A stretch of 64,000 bases of DNA, taken from Gottfriedia sp002574545 (lineage in GTDB: Bacteria; Bacillota; Bacilli; Bacillales; Bacillaceae_G). The stretch lies in assembly GCA_052180195.1 (NCBI GenBank), contig CP197469.1; one strand, written 5' to 3'. This document shows, piece after piece, positions 52,854-61,876 of the stretch. The notes beneath the pieces were generated by a model, which searched no databases, was not told the origin of the DNA, and saw only the letters and a program-made list of their open reading frames with translations. The first letter of the stretch is position 1. Every line of letters starts with the position of its first letter. The translations under genes and the position numbers were made by a program.

Positions 52854-53701
52854 TTACATCAAGAAGTACGATTCTTTTAGAAGCACAATCCAAAGGCTAC
52901 GCAGTTCCGGCTTTTAATATTCATAACTTAGAAACGATGAAAACAGTTTTAGAAACAGCTCAAGAGCTACGTTCACCGGTTTTGATTGCAGCTACACCTA
53001 GTACAGTAAGTTATATGGGGGAAGAATTTCTAATTAGTATGATGGAGGCTTCAAAAAAAAGATACGATATTCCAATTTGTTTTCATTTAGATCACCATGA
53101 AAAAGTTAATGATATTAAAGCTTTAATTGATAGTGGAATCAACTCAGTTATGATTGATGCCTCCCATCACGAATTTGAAGAAAATATTCGAATCGTTCGT
53201 GAAGTAGTCGATTATGCTTCTTCATTTGGAGTTGCTGTTGAGGCGGAGCTCGGCCGTCTCAGTGGGGTAGAGGATGACCTTGAAGTGGATGAAAAGGACC
53301 AAATTTATACAAATCCAACTCAAGCTAAAGAGTTTGTTTCAAGAACGGGGATTGATTCGTTAGCCGTTGCCATTGGGACGGCCCATGGTCTATATAAAGG
53401 GGAACCTAAATTAGATATTGAAAGATTAAGTGCAATCCAAAAAGAAGTTGATATTCCGCTAGTTCTACATGGGGCTTCAGGCTTACCCGATGAATTAGTA
53501 CAAAAAACGATAAAAAATGGAATATGTAAAGTAAATATTGCTACTGAATTAAAAATCGCTTTTGCTAAAGGATTGCGCGGTTACTTAAGAGAACACCCAG
53601 ATGCTAATGATCCTAGATATTATTTTAAAGATGCAGTAAGAGAAATGAAAATAGTCATTGCTGATAAAATTAAAATGTGCGGTAGTATGAATCGGGGTTA
53701 G
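52850..53701 (+). CDS. Class II tagatose-1,6-bisphosphate aldolase (GatY/KbaY type)
   Basis: A 283-residue class II aldolase that splits a ketose-1,6-bisphosphate to DHAP and glyceraldehyde-3-phosphate. Seen: FHLDHHE with Asp81 and His82/His83 at the zinc site, EAELGRLSGVED, GTAHGLYKG and LHGASGLP with further zinc ligands, then VNIATELK for phosphate binding. The length and the segment around VEAELG favour the tagatose subfamily over fructose-bisphosphate aldolase. TTG 52850 with GGAGGAG upstream. Confidence 0.88.
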   Translation: MITSRSTILLEAQSKGYAVPAFNIHNLETMKTVLETAQELRSPVLIAATPSTVSYMGEEFLISMMEASKKRYDIPICFHLDHHEKVNDIKALIDSGINSVMIDASHHEFEENIRIVREVVDYASSFGVAVEAELGRLSGVEDDLEVDEKDQIYTNPTQAKEFVSRTGIDSLAVAIGTAHGLYKGEPKLDIERLSAIQKEVDIPLVLHGASGLPDELVQKTIKNGICKVNIATELKIAFAKGLRGYLREHPDANDPRYYFKDAVREMKIVIADKIKMCGSMNRG

Positions 53702-53705
53702 AAAA

Positions 53706-54665
53706 ATGATTGCTACAATTACATTAAACCCAGCTATTGATATTCGGTATAATCTACCCGTCTTTCATTTAGATGGTGTTAACCGTGTTACAACTGTAGA
53801 TAAAACAGCTGGTGGAAAAGGACTTAACGTATCACGTGTATTATCTCAGTTAGGGGCTAAAGTTACTTGCACCGGTTTTTTAGGCGGTAAAAGTGGCGAA
53901 TGGATATCCGAGCAACTCCCAAATTACAATTTAATTAATCGTTTTGTAAAAATAGAGGGAGAGACAAGGTTTTGTTTAGCAATTGAATCGAAAGAAGGTC
54001 ATACAGAAATTCTTGAACAAGGACCAGATATAGTAGAAAATGAAAGAGAAGAATTTTTGAAAACTTTTGATACCATTCTAGAAATGAATAACTATATTGT
54101 AGGTTCCGGTAGTTTGCCTTCTGGAATCGATTCTGATTTTTATAGAAATATAATTGAAAAAACGAATCAAAAAGGGAAGTATTTTCTATTAGATTCAAGC
54201 GGAGAATCACTAGCCCATGGTATAAAGGGGAAGCCTTTTTTAATTAAGCCGAACAGAGAAGAGTTTTGCAGGTTAATTGGGTTACACCAATTATCAATAG
54301 AGGATATGATCAAGTACGCCCGGGATATATGCCAAAAGGGTACCAAATACGTTTTACTTTCATTAGGAAGAGAAGGTGCTCTTTTAATTAGTGAAAATAC
54401 TACACTGCAGGCAGTTATTCCATCTTTAACAAATGCGCACCAAGTTGGATCAGGAGATAGTATGCTTGCAGGATTTACCTTTGCTCATTCGAAAGGTTTT
54501 TCAATAGAAGATACTTTAAAGTGGTCATGTGCCTGTGGGATTTCCAATGCTTCCTCAGAGAGGACTGGGTCAGTTGAATTATCAAAAGTTCAATATTACT
54601 TTAATCTCATTAAGGTGAAGGATTTAACAGGGGGAGATCAAGGTGGAAAATATAGTTTGTTTTGA
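53706..54665 (+). CDS. PfkB-family tagatose-6-phosphate kinase (LacC/FruK type)
   Basis: A 319-residue ribokinase-fold sugar-phosphate kinase. N-terminal signature ITLNPAIDIRYNL and DKTAGGKGLNVSRVLSQLG; C-terminal anion-hole motif GSGDSMLAG (from about 248) with catalytic base Asp251. Supplies tagatose-1,6-bisphosphate to the aldolase encoded just before it. 1-Phosphofructokinase activity cannot be excluded by sequence. ATG 53706, five bases after the aldolase stop; its end overlaps the ROK gene by 23 bases. Confidence 0.87.
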   Translation: MIATITLNPAIDIRYNLPVFHLDGVNRVTTVDKTAGGKGLNVSRVLSQLGAKVTCTGFLGGKSGEWISEQLPNYNLINRFVKIEGETRFCLAIESKEGHTEILEQGPDIVENEREEFLKTFDTILEMNNYIVGSGSLPSGIDSDFYRNIIEKTNQKGKYFLLDSSGESLAHGIKGKPFLIKPNREEFCRLIGLHQLSIEDMIKYARDICQKGTKYVLLSLGREGALLISENTTLQAVIPSLTNAHQVGSGDSMLAGFTFAHSKGFSIEDTLKWSCACGISNASSERTGSVELSKVQYYFNLIKVKDLTGGDQGGKYSLF

Positions 54666-55575
54666 TATTGGGGGTACATTTATCAAATTTGGACTAATAA
54701 ATCGTGATGGGCAATTGGTCTACAAAGATAAGGTGCCAACACCTAAAAATAATATACAAAAACTGCTTCCTGAACTTTTGACTGAGAATATAAAAAAGCT
54801 CCAAAATAATTTTTTAATAGCAGGAATCGGTATCTCCTCCTGTGGTCTTGTAAATCAAGAAACAGGTGAAATTTTATTTTCCAACAATATACCCGACTAT
54901 TCAGGAATGAAGTTAGGCGAAATACTTTTCAATTTATTTAAATTACCGGTTACTGTAGAAAATGATGTAAAAAGTGCTTGCCTCGGTGAAATGTGGAAGG
55001 GAGCAATTCAAGGGAAGAAAGATGTAGTTTTTTTAACATTAGGAACAGGAATCGGAAGCACCATAATCATAGATGGGAGGATTGTAAGCGGCTCACGTCA
55101 TTTAGCTGGAGAACTTGGTCATACCGTTATCATTCATAATGGACGTTCTTGTGGGTGTGGACGGAGAGGGTGCTTTGAAAGATATGCTGCTACCTCTGCC
55201 TTAGTAAGTGACTTTATTGATGAAAAGAACAAAAATGGTGAAGTTATAGGGAAAATCGCTGGAGAAGAAATCTTGGCTCTTGTAGAAGAAGGAGATTCAA
55301 TTGCTTCTGACGTGTATAAAAGATTTATCCATTATATAAGCATTGGTCTATCAAATATAATCCATCTTCTGAACCCGGAGGCAATTATTATCGGGGGAGG
55401 AATTGCTGAGCAAGGGGACCGGTTTATACAGGACATCAACTCTGAGATTAAAAAGGAAACCATGCCAATTTATCATCAAGAAACAATCGTATTTCCTTCG
55501 ATTCTTGGGAACGACGCCGGGTTGTATGGAGCATGTTACTTAACTTTAAAAAAATTAAATTACTTACATGTATAA
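54643..55575 (+). CDS. ROK-family sugar kinase, probable GalNAc kinase
   Basis: A 310-residue ROK kinase. ATP loop FDIGGTFIKFG (7-17), catalytic Asp108 (VENDVKSACLGE), GTGIGSTII, ELGH with His160, and the ROK zinc motif Cys170-x-Cys172-x4-Cys177 (CGCGRRGC). In this pathway it would phosphorylate imported N-acetylgalactosamine at C6, a step required because uptake is by ABC rather than PTS. GTG 54643 after GGGGGAG. Confidence 0.87.
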   Translation: MENIVCFDIGGTFIKFGLINRDGQLVYKDKVPTPKNNIQKLLPELLTENIKKLQNNFLIAGIGISSCGLVNQETGEILFSNNIPDYSGMKLGEILFNLFKLPVTVENDVKSACLGEMWKGAIQGKKDVVFLTLGTGIGSTIIIDGRIVSGSRHLAGELGHTVIIHNGRSCGCGRRGCFERYAATSALVSDFIDEKNKNGEVIGKIAGEEILALVEEGDSIASDVYKRFIHYISIGLSNIIHLLNPEAIIIGGGIAEQGDRFIQDINSEIKKETMPIYHQETIVFPSILGNDAGLYGACYLTLKKLNYLHV

Positions 55576-55589
55576 GTATTAAATTATAC

Positions 55590-55630
55590 AGGCAGCATCC
55601 TAATTTGGTGTTGCCTATTGTTCTTTTTGA
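55590..55630 (+). terminator. Weak hairpin between ROK kinase and deacetylase genes
   Basis: AGGCAGCA (55590-55597) pairs with TGTTGCCT (55609-55616) with one G-T; the T-rich run starts only after ATTG. Probably partial. Confidence 0.45.
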
Positions 55631-55666
55631 AAAAGAATTCTTGCGAACAATAGAGGGGGAAGTAGT

Positions 55667-56818
55667 GTGAAAGCAATTAAGCTAGAAAAAATTTATACAC
55701 CCGGTAAAGTAGTTGCAAATGGCTATATACTGATTGAGAACGGAAAAATAAGTGAAATAACAACAGACAGACCTAGTTGTGAGATTTTGGATTATGCCAA
55801 TTTTGTAGCCATTCCAGGCTTGATTGATCTACATATTCATGGGATTGCTGGAAATGACACGATGGATGCTAGTATTCATTCATTACGAGAAATGTCTCTG
55901 TCACTTGCACGTCATGGGGTGACGGGATTTTTGCCAACTACACTGACTCATGATTTCGAAAAAATTAAGAAAGCTGTAAAAATCGTAAGTGATTCGATGG
56001 GACAAACAGAAGGAGCAGAAATCATTGGATCATATGTAGAAGGTCCGTATATTACAACTGAGCATCGCGGTGCCCATCCAGTCAAGTATATCCGTGAACT
56101 TCAAACTGATGAGTTATATGAACTTATAAAAGTTTCAAATAATACGGTTAAAGTAATCACAATAGCTCCAGAAAAAGAGAATGCGGGGGAAGCTATTAAA
56201 TTGCTAACAGATAAAGGAATTCACGTGTCGATCGGTCATACAAATGCAGACTTTGACACAACGAATAACGCAATTGAACATGGGGCAAGAATATCTGTTC
56301 ACACTTTTAATGGCATGAGGGGATTTAATCATCGCGATCCTGGCTGTCTCGGTGCAGTTTTAACAAACGATCAATGTTATTGTGAATGTATAGCAGATTT
56401 ACAGCATGTCCACCCTGGAGCAATTAAACTACTATACAAAGCAAAAGGGATTGAGCATATTCTTTTAATAAGTGATTCAATGGCTGCTGCTGATTTACCA
56501 GATGGATTCTATACTCTTGGAACATTAGATGTTAAAGTGGAAAATAAAATCGCTCGAACAATAGAAACTGGCTCGTTAGCAGGAAGCACGACAAATTTAA
56601 TGGAGTGTTTAAAAAATGTAAATGACATTTTAGAGGTCCCTTTAGAAACTATTTTACCAATGGTCAGTCTTAACCAAGCAAAATTACTTAAAATTGATCA
56701 TGAAGTTGGAAGTATCGAGTGCGGGAAAAAAGCAAATATCGTCTTAATTGATCGTAAGTTTAATGTTCAAGCTACTTTTGTGAATGGCGAACTTGTATTT
56801 TTGAATGAACATAAATAA
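55667..56818 (+). CDS. agaA: N-acetylhexosamine-6-phosphate deacetylase (NagA/AgaA)
   Basis: Removes acetate from N-acetylgalactosamine-6-phosphate (or the gluco epimer). It is 383 residues from GTG 55667 after GAGGGGGA. Metal and catalytic residues seen: His56/His58 (DLHIHG), Glu125 (VEGPYI), His191 (IGHTNADF), His212 (VHTFNGMRGFNHRDPG) and Asp270 (LISDSMAAA). The symbol is inferred from context: no nagB is in the cluster and the next step is covered by agaS. Last gene of the unit. Confidence 0.85.
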   Translation: MKAIKLEKIYTPGKVVANGYILIENGKISEITTDRPSCEILDYANFVAIPGLIDLHIHGIAGNDTMDASIHSLREMSLSLARHGVTGFLPTTLTHDFEKIKKAVKIVSDSMGQTEGAEIIGSYVEGPYITTEHRGAHPVKYIRELQTDELYELIKVSNNTVKVITIAPEKENAGEAIKLLTDKGIHVSIGHTNADFDTTNNAIEHGARISVHTFNGMRGFNHRDPGCLGAVLTNDQCYCECIADLQHVHPGAIKLLYKAKGIEHILLISDSMAAADLPDGFYTLGTLDVKVENKIARTIETGSLAGSTTNLMECLKNVNDILEVPLETILPMVSLNQAKLLKIDHEVGSIECGKKANIVLIDRKFNVQATFVNGELVFLNEHK

Positions 56819-57142
56819 TATTTATGGCGGATTTTAATAAAAAGTAACTATTTGAAGTATGTACAAAAAAATTAATAAATAATAATGATGACCTTACTAT
56901 AAGTGGTTTAATGATCATTTTTTGGTGGGTCATTTTACTTTTTGAGTTTATGAAACTTAGTCATTAAGATGAAATAATGATGAATTTATATGAGGACTAT
57001 TGCTTTAAAGATAAAAACGTGGTAGATTAATACAGTATATATAATAGAAATTATGAAGAGGTCATATTTTCCCTATTTTAATTTTACTATACAAATCCTC
57101 TAGAGTCAACCCCCATTTTTATCTTTTAAAGGAGTGCATGAA
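56819..57142. other. Intergenic region between agaA and helD
   Basis: AT-rich. TGACC (56891-56895) and GGTCA (56926-56930 region) could pair around a T-rich stretch, and TATAAT (57040-57045) may be the -10 of helD with no good -35. Nothing firm. Confidence 0.35.
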
Positions 57143-59494
57143 ATGAACAACGAACTTCAAAAAGAACAGGTAAGAGTAAATGCTGTGCTTGAATTAATCT
57201 CGGACAAAATTAGTAAATTAACAGAAGAAACAGCCCAACGTAAAAACGAAGTAATCAATGTTCGTAAAAACTTTTGGGATGAGGTTAAAGTTAATACAGA
57301 TAGCTTTGATGACTATTTAGAGACAGTTATTAGTTTGAGACAACAATCTCAACTTTTAGCGATCGGCCAAATTAATCATAAGCAATCTTCCAACCGACTA
57401 TCAGCACTTCGTCGTATGAAAGAGGTTCCTTATTTCGGTCGCATCAACTTTACAGAAGAAGGATTGTCTGAAACGGAGCGTGTTTATATTGGCGTTTCTA
57501 CGCTAATGGATGAATCAGGAGAGAATATTTTAGTCTATGATTGGAGGGCCCCGGTTTCGAGTGTTTACTATGATTATCCACCAGGTCCTGCTGAGTATGA
57601 TACACCGGGTGGAAAAGTAAATGGCGTATTAGATGAAAAGTGGCAATACATTATACGTAACGGTGTAATTGAATCCATGTTCGATACTAGTCTTACAATC
57701 GGTGATGAGATTTTGCAACATGTGCTAGGCAAAGGAACGAATAAGCATATGAGAAGCATAGTAGCCAGTATTCAAAAAGAACAAAATCAGATTATACGCT
57801 ATGACAAAGGCAGATTACTGATTGTTCAAGGGGCGGCTGGTAGTGGAAAGACATCTGCAGCTTTGCAAAGAATTGCCTATTTGCTATATAAATATAGAAA
57901 TTGGATAAAAGCAGATCAAATTATCTTATTTTCGCCTAACGCAATGTTTAATAACTACGTATCTAGAGTTTTACCTGAACTTGGCGAAGAAAATATGCAA
58001 CAAGTTACATTTCAAGAATATCTAGTCCATAGGCTAAGTGATGCATTCCAAGTTGAGGATAATTATGAGCAATTAGAGTATGTGCTAACTGCTATGGATG
58101 ATCCTTCCTATAAGACTAGGACTTCAAGCATTCGATTTAAAGCTTCAACTCATTTCTTTGAAACGATTAAGGCATACAGACAATCGCTTGAATTATCCGG
58201 TATGGTCTTTAGAGGATTTAAATTTAGAGGTAAATCAGTCGTTACAGCTAAACAGATATATGAAAGATTTTATAGCATCGACACTTCTTTAAAATTTAAC
58301 AACCGCTTAGAGAAGTTAACGGAATGGTTAAACAAACAAATCAATGAAATGGAAAAGCTAGAATTGAAAAAAACATGGGTACAGGATGAAATCGAGTTAC
58401 TCAGCAAAGATGATTATCAAAAAGCATATAAGTATTTACAGAAAAAACGTTCTAAAGAAGATACATTCGATGATTACGAACAAGAAATTAAGGTATTAGG
58501 TCGGATGGTCGTGCGTAAAAAACTAAAGCCACTACGTGAGTGGGTTCGAGGATTGCGTTTTATTGACATAAAGGGTATATATAAACAGCTATTTTCCAAT
58601 CCAACTCAAATTGAACAATGGATTGAAGGGGATACCCCTGAAAATTGGGAAGACATATGTCAGTTAACATTAAATATGTTAGATGAAGGCAAATTGTTTT
58701 ATGAGGATGCTACACCTTACTTACTTTTAAAAGAATTGATTCAAGGCTTCCAATCAAATGTTACGATTAAATTTGTGCTTGTAGATGAAGCACAAGATTA
58801 TTCTCCATTCCAATTTGAATTTTTAAAGAGATTATTTCCTTCTGCAAAGATGACTGTTTTAGGAGACTTTAATCAGGCTATTTTTGCGCACGCCAGTGAA
58901 ATGGGGGATTTTAATGTTCTTCAAGGGTTATATGGACCAGATGAAACAAAAGTGATTAATCTGACACGCAGTTACAGATCAACAAAACCAATTGTTGAGT
59001 TCACACGTAGACTCATACCAGGAGGCAATCTAATTACACCTTTTGAACGTGTTGGGGTTAAGCCTGTGTTAACACAAATATCTAGTCGAGAAGATTTGCA
59101 CAGTCATATTGCATCTAAAATAGAAGATTTAAAGAAAAGTGAATTTAATACAATTGCTGTCATTTGCAAATCTGCTGAGGAAAGTTTAGAGGCATATGAA
59201 GCATTAAAAGATGTAGAAGGAATCAAGCATGTGAAGAGAAACTCCGTTGAATATGAACAGGGAGTAGTCGTTATTCCCGCCTATTTGGCAAAAGGGATTG
59301 AATTCGATGCAGTGATTATTTATGATGCATCAGCTCGAGTTTATGGAGATGAGCGACTACGAAGACTATTCTATACTGCATGTACACGAGCAATGCATCA
59401 GTTACACCTATATAGCTTAGGTGAAGTGACTCCTTTTCTGCATGAAATCGATTCAGAGTTCCTACAACTAAATCAGACGATCGTACATGAATAA
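57143..59494 (+). CDS. helD: RNA polymerase recycling motor HelD
   Basis: Superfamily-1 helicase-like ATPase that pries stalled RNA polymerase off DNA and recycles it. It is 783 residues from ATG 57143 (AAAGGAG at 57128-57134; a GTG at 57134 lies in that site). Order: N-terminal antiparallel coiled coil (about 1-75) that enters the secondary channel, Walker A GAAGSGKTSAAL (about 231-242), a long HelD-specific insertion, DEAQDYSPFQ (about 547-556), and a C-terminal helicase motif block ending FYTACTRAMHQLHLY. The length fits B. subtilis HelD. Monocistronic. Confidence 0.94.
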   Translation: MNNELQKEQVRVNAVLELISDKISKLTEETAQRKNEVINVRKNFWDEVKVNTDSFDDYLETVISLRQQSQLLAIGQINHKQSSNRLSALRRMKEVPYFGRINFTEEGLSETERVYIGVSTLMDESGENILVYDWRAPVSSVYYDYPPGPAEYDTPGGKVNGVLDEKWQYIIRNGVIESMFDTSLTIGDEILQHVLGKGTNKHMRSIVASIQKEQNQIIRYDKGRLLIVQGAAGSGKTSAALQRIAYLLYKYRNWIKADQIILFSPNAMFNNYVSRVLPELGEENMQQVTFQEYLVHRLSDAFQVEDNYEQLEYVLTAMDDPSYKTRTSSIRFKASTHFFETIKAYRQSLELSGMVFRGFKFRGKSVVTAKQIYERFYSIDTSLKFNNRLEKLTEWLNKQINEMEKLELKKTWVQDEIELLSKDDYQKAYKYLQKKRSKEDTFDDYEQEIKVLGRMVVRKKLKPLREWVRGLRFIDIKGIYKQLFSNPTQIEQWIEGDTPENWEDICQLTLNMLDEGKLFYEDATPYLLLKELIQGFQSNVTIKFVLVDEAQDYSPFQFEFLKRLFPSAKMTVLGDFNQAIFAHASEMGDFNVLQGLYGPDETKVINLTRSYRSTKPIVEFTRRLIPGGNLITPFERVGVKPVLTQISSREDLHSHIASKIEDLKKSEFNTIAVICKSAEESLEAYEALKDVEGIKHVKRNSVEYEQGVVVIPAYLAKGIEFDAVIIYDASARVYGDERLRRLFYTACTRAMHQLHLYSLGEVTPFLHEIDSEFLQLNQTIVHE

Positions 59495-59500
59495 TCATAG

Positions 59501-59534
59501 ACTTCCCTTCATTTATATGAGGGAAGTTTTTTGC
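59501..59534 (+). terminator. Terminator after helD
   Basis: ACTTCCCT (59501-59508) pairs with AGGGAAGT (59521-59528), then seven Ts. Confidence 0.85.
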
Positions 59535-59632
59535 ATTGGATATGGAAAGAAATTTTTTTATCTAAAGTTCATACTTAATTCATAATTAGTCGATATATTC
59601 ATCTTGTAATAAGTCGTAAAGGAGGAAGTAAA

Positions 59633-60664
59633 TTGGAATATTTAAATAAAAAAATAATTACCCCTAATAATGGAGATTTAGCCGTAGAAGCGAGTGGTTT
59701 AGTGAAAGTATTTGGTGAAAATCGTGCGGTTGATGGAGTAGATTTAAACGTTCGTGCTGGAAGTATTTACGGTGTACTTGGTCCAAATGGTGCAGGGAAA
59801 ACAACGACAATTAGAATGCTGGCTACTTTACTAAGACAAGACGCAGGTACTGCACGCATATTCGGACATGATGTTTTAAAAGAGGCTCAAATTGTGCGTC
59901 AATTAATTGGCGTTACTGGTCAGTATGCCTCGGTTGATGAGTCACTAAGTGCTACAGAGAATCTGATCATTTTCTCAAGATTACTAGGTTTGGGTAGAGC
60001 GGAATCTCGAAAGAAAGCAGCTGATTTATTAGAGGAATTTGGATTAACGGAAGCAGCAAAACGTCCACTAAAAAATTTCTCAGGTGGAATGCGTCGTAGG
60101 TTAGATTTGGCTGCAAGTTTAATTGCTCAGCCACCACTTATCTTTTTAGATGAGCCGACAACTGGTTTAGACCCTCGTACGAGAAATCAAATGTGGGATA
60201 CGATTCGTCGTTTAGTAAAAGAAGGATCAACCGTTCTATTAACAACACAATATCTTCAAGAAGCAGATGAACTAGCTGATCGAATTGCAGTAATAGATCG
60301 TGGTCATGTAGTTGCAGAAGGTACTGTTGATGAATTGAAAGCTTCAGTTGGTAGTTCATCGTTACAATTAAAGATTCAAGATATAAAAGATGTTCAAAAG
60401 GCCCGTCAGACAGTAGAACATGTACTTAAAGTAAAATCTAATATTACATTAGTAGAAGGAAAGATTACTGCACCAATGACAGATCCTGACCGAGTGACAG
60501 ACTTACTGGTCGCCTTGCGTGATGAAGGTATTCATCTAGCCGAGATGAGTGTACAAAAGCCGACTCTTGATGAAGTATTCCTTACGATTACTGGTAATAG
60601 CGTAGAAAATGATGGATTAATGGAGTCAGATAAAGTAAAAGAATTGGAGGGAGAAAGAGTATGA
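59633..60664 (+). CDS. ABC transporter ATPase, DrrA type
   Basis: A 343-residue ATPase of the daunorubicin-resistance (DrrA) group: Walker A GPNGAGKTT (50-58), signature FSGGMRRR (about 152-159), Walker B LIFLDEPTTGLDP and a C-terminal extension (DUF4162-like) ending in the KPTLDEVFLTITG segment. Drives export of a hydrophobic compound, perhaps a drug, with the permease encoded next (overlap ATGA). TTG 59633 after AAAGGAGG. No adjacent regulator is present, so its inducer is not evident. Confidence 0.92.
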   Translation: MEYLNKKIITPNNGDLAVEASGLVKVFGENRAVDGVDLNVRAGSIYGVLGPNGAGKTTTIRMLATLLRQDAGTARIFGHDVLKEAQIVRQLIGVTGQYASVDESLSATENLIIFSRLLGLGRAESRKKAADLLEEFGLTEAAKRPLKNFSGGMRRRLDLAASLIAQPPLIFLDEPTTGLDPRTRNQMWDTIRRLVKEGSTVLLTTQYLQEADELADRIAVIDRGHVVAEGTVDELKASVGSSSLQLKIQDIKDVQKARQTVEHVLKVKSNITLVEGKITAPMTDPDRVTDLLVALRDEGIHLAEMSVQKPTLDEVFLTITGNSVENDGLMESDKVKELEGERV

Positions 60665-61473
60665 GCACTTCAATAAAACAAGCTGCTTATCGTGAATTGA
60701 AAAATAAAACTAGCTTTAGACAATCAGTAAAAAATTCATTTACGATGGCTTATCGTGGTCTATTAAAAATAAAGCGTACTCCAGAACAATTATTTGATGT
60801 TACATTACAACCTATTATTTTTACCCTTATGTTTACTTATATCTTTGGTGGAGCAATCTCCGGAGATGTTAAGAGTTATTTGCCGGTAATCATACCAGGA
60901 ATATTAGTTCAGACTGTCATTACTACTTCAATTGTTACAGGTGTACAATTGCGTGAGGATATGGATAAAGGTGTATTCGATCGCTTCAAGTCGCTGCCGA
61001 TCGCTCGAATTGCACCACTCGCCGGTGCTTTATTGGCTGATACGATACGTTATACAATCGCTACAGTTCTTACTTTCTCTATGGGATATATAATGGGATA
61101 TCGCCCTGAAGGTGGATTGGGCTATGTCGTTTTAGCCGGGCTACTTGTCATTGTCTGTTCATGGGCGATTAGTTGGATTTTTGCCTTTTTTGGAGTAATT
61201 GCACGTACAGCATCAAGCGTACAAGGAATTTCTATGCTAGCACTATTTCCATTGACATTCCTTTCTAATGCCTTTGTGCCAGTCGATACAATGCCAAATT
61301 GGCTTCAATGGTTTGTAAAAATAAACCCAATTTCACATTTGATCACTGCTGTAAGAAATCTTACGAACACAGGAACTGCAGGTTCAGATCTAATCATTTC
61401 GCTTATTGGAGCAGCCGTAATTGTAGCAATTTTTGCACCACTAACTGTAAAAGCTTATATGCGTAGAACATAA
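60661..61473 (+). CDS. ABC-2 type permease, DrrB type
   Basis: A 270-residue membrane protein with an N-terminal cytoplasmic segment and six helices; the ABC-2 signature lies around LREDMDKGVFDRFKSLPIAR and LSNAFVPVDTMPNWLQWFVKINPISHL. Forms the exporter with the preceding ATPase. ATG 60661 overlaps that gene by four bases, then a strong terminator. Confidence 0.92.
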   Translation: MSTSIKQAAYRELKNKTSFRQSVKNSFTMAYRGLLKIKRTPEQLFDVTLQPIIFTLMFTYIFGGAISGDVKSYLPVIIPGILVQTVITTSIVTGVQLREDMDKGVFDRFKSLPIARIAPLAGALLADTIRYTIATVLTFSMGYIMGYRPEGGLGYVVLAGLLVIVCSWAISWIFAFFGVIARTASSVQGISMLALFPLTFLSNAFVPVDTMPNWLQWFVKINPISHLITAVRNLTNTGTAGSDLIISLIGAAVIVAIFAPLTVKAYMRRT

Positions 61474-61477
61474 TAGA

Positions 61478-61516
61478 AGGTGTTCCATTAGTTTTTTTCT
61501 AATGGAGCACCTTTTC
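61478..61516 (+). terminator. Terminator after the exporter genes
   Basis: A near-perfect 15-bp stem (61478-61492 with 61500-61514) closed around a T-rich loop. Confidence 0.88.
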
Positions 61517-61581
61517 CTACATTTTCTACTTGAAAATATTGAATAGCATGTGTAACATTATCAAGGTACAAATAGATAAAT

Positions 61582-61653
61582 AACTCATATAATCATGGGG
61601 ATATGGCCCATAAGTTTCTACCGGACGACCAATATAATCGACCGACTATGAGT
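61582..61653 (+). promoter_or_regulatory. Guanine-class purine riboswitch aptamer
   Basis: P1 ACTCATA (61583-61589) pairs with TATGAGT (61647-61653). The core has the conserved ATAATCATGGGGATATGG, AAGTTTCTACC and GACTATG strings of the purine class. The specificity base in GACTATG is C (61646), so guanine or hypoxanthine rather than adenine is expected. The element ends directly where the next aptamer begins. Confidence 0.93.
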
Positions 61654-61769
61654 GAAAGCACATCTAGGGTTCCGCATTTACTGTATAAGTTAAATGGCTG
61701 GTCCAAGCGATGTGGGCACTACACGTGCTACACCATTAGGGATAAAAACCCAGAAGGACAGGTTTCACT
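61654..61769 (+). promoter_or_regulatory. ykkC subtype 2 aptamer, probably PRPP class
   Basis: Conserved pieces in order: GAAAGCACAT, CTAGGGTTCCGC (61664-61675), CTGGTCCAAGCGATG (61699-61713), TACACGTGCTACACC, AGGGATAAAAACCCAG (61738-61753) and AAGGACAGGTTTC. These fit the ykkC architecture; the GGTCCAAG form and the 3' CCCAG...AGGTTTC end recall the PRPP (2b) riboswitch of Thermoanaerobacter as I remember it. ppGpp (2a) differs by few bases, so the ligand is inferred from the adjacent guanine aptamer and the purine-transport target. Confidence 0.85.
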
Positions 61770-61806
61770 TGAGAGAAACATACTCAAGCGGAACCTGTCC
61801 TTTTTT
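61756..61806 (+). terminator. Riboswitch-controlled terminator before pbuX
   Basis: GGACAGGTT (61756-61764) pairs with AACCTGTCC (61792-61800), with an inner CTTGAG/CTCAAG pairing and six Ts after it. The left arm is part of the ykkC-type aptamer's 3' end, so ligand binding there should prevent the terminator. Confidence 0.9.
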
Positions 61807-61876
61807 GTTTATAAAGAGTAATAACTGTACAACAAAATATAGATAAATTAAAGCAATGACAAGGGAGAGAATCAGA

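Noticed and set aside
59633..61473. The DrrA-type ATPase as energiser of the GalNAc importer
   Set aside because: Its sequence is that of exporter ATPases and it is coupled by a four-base overlap to an ABC-2 permease; it is also separated from the importer by helD and terminators.
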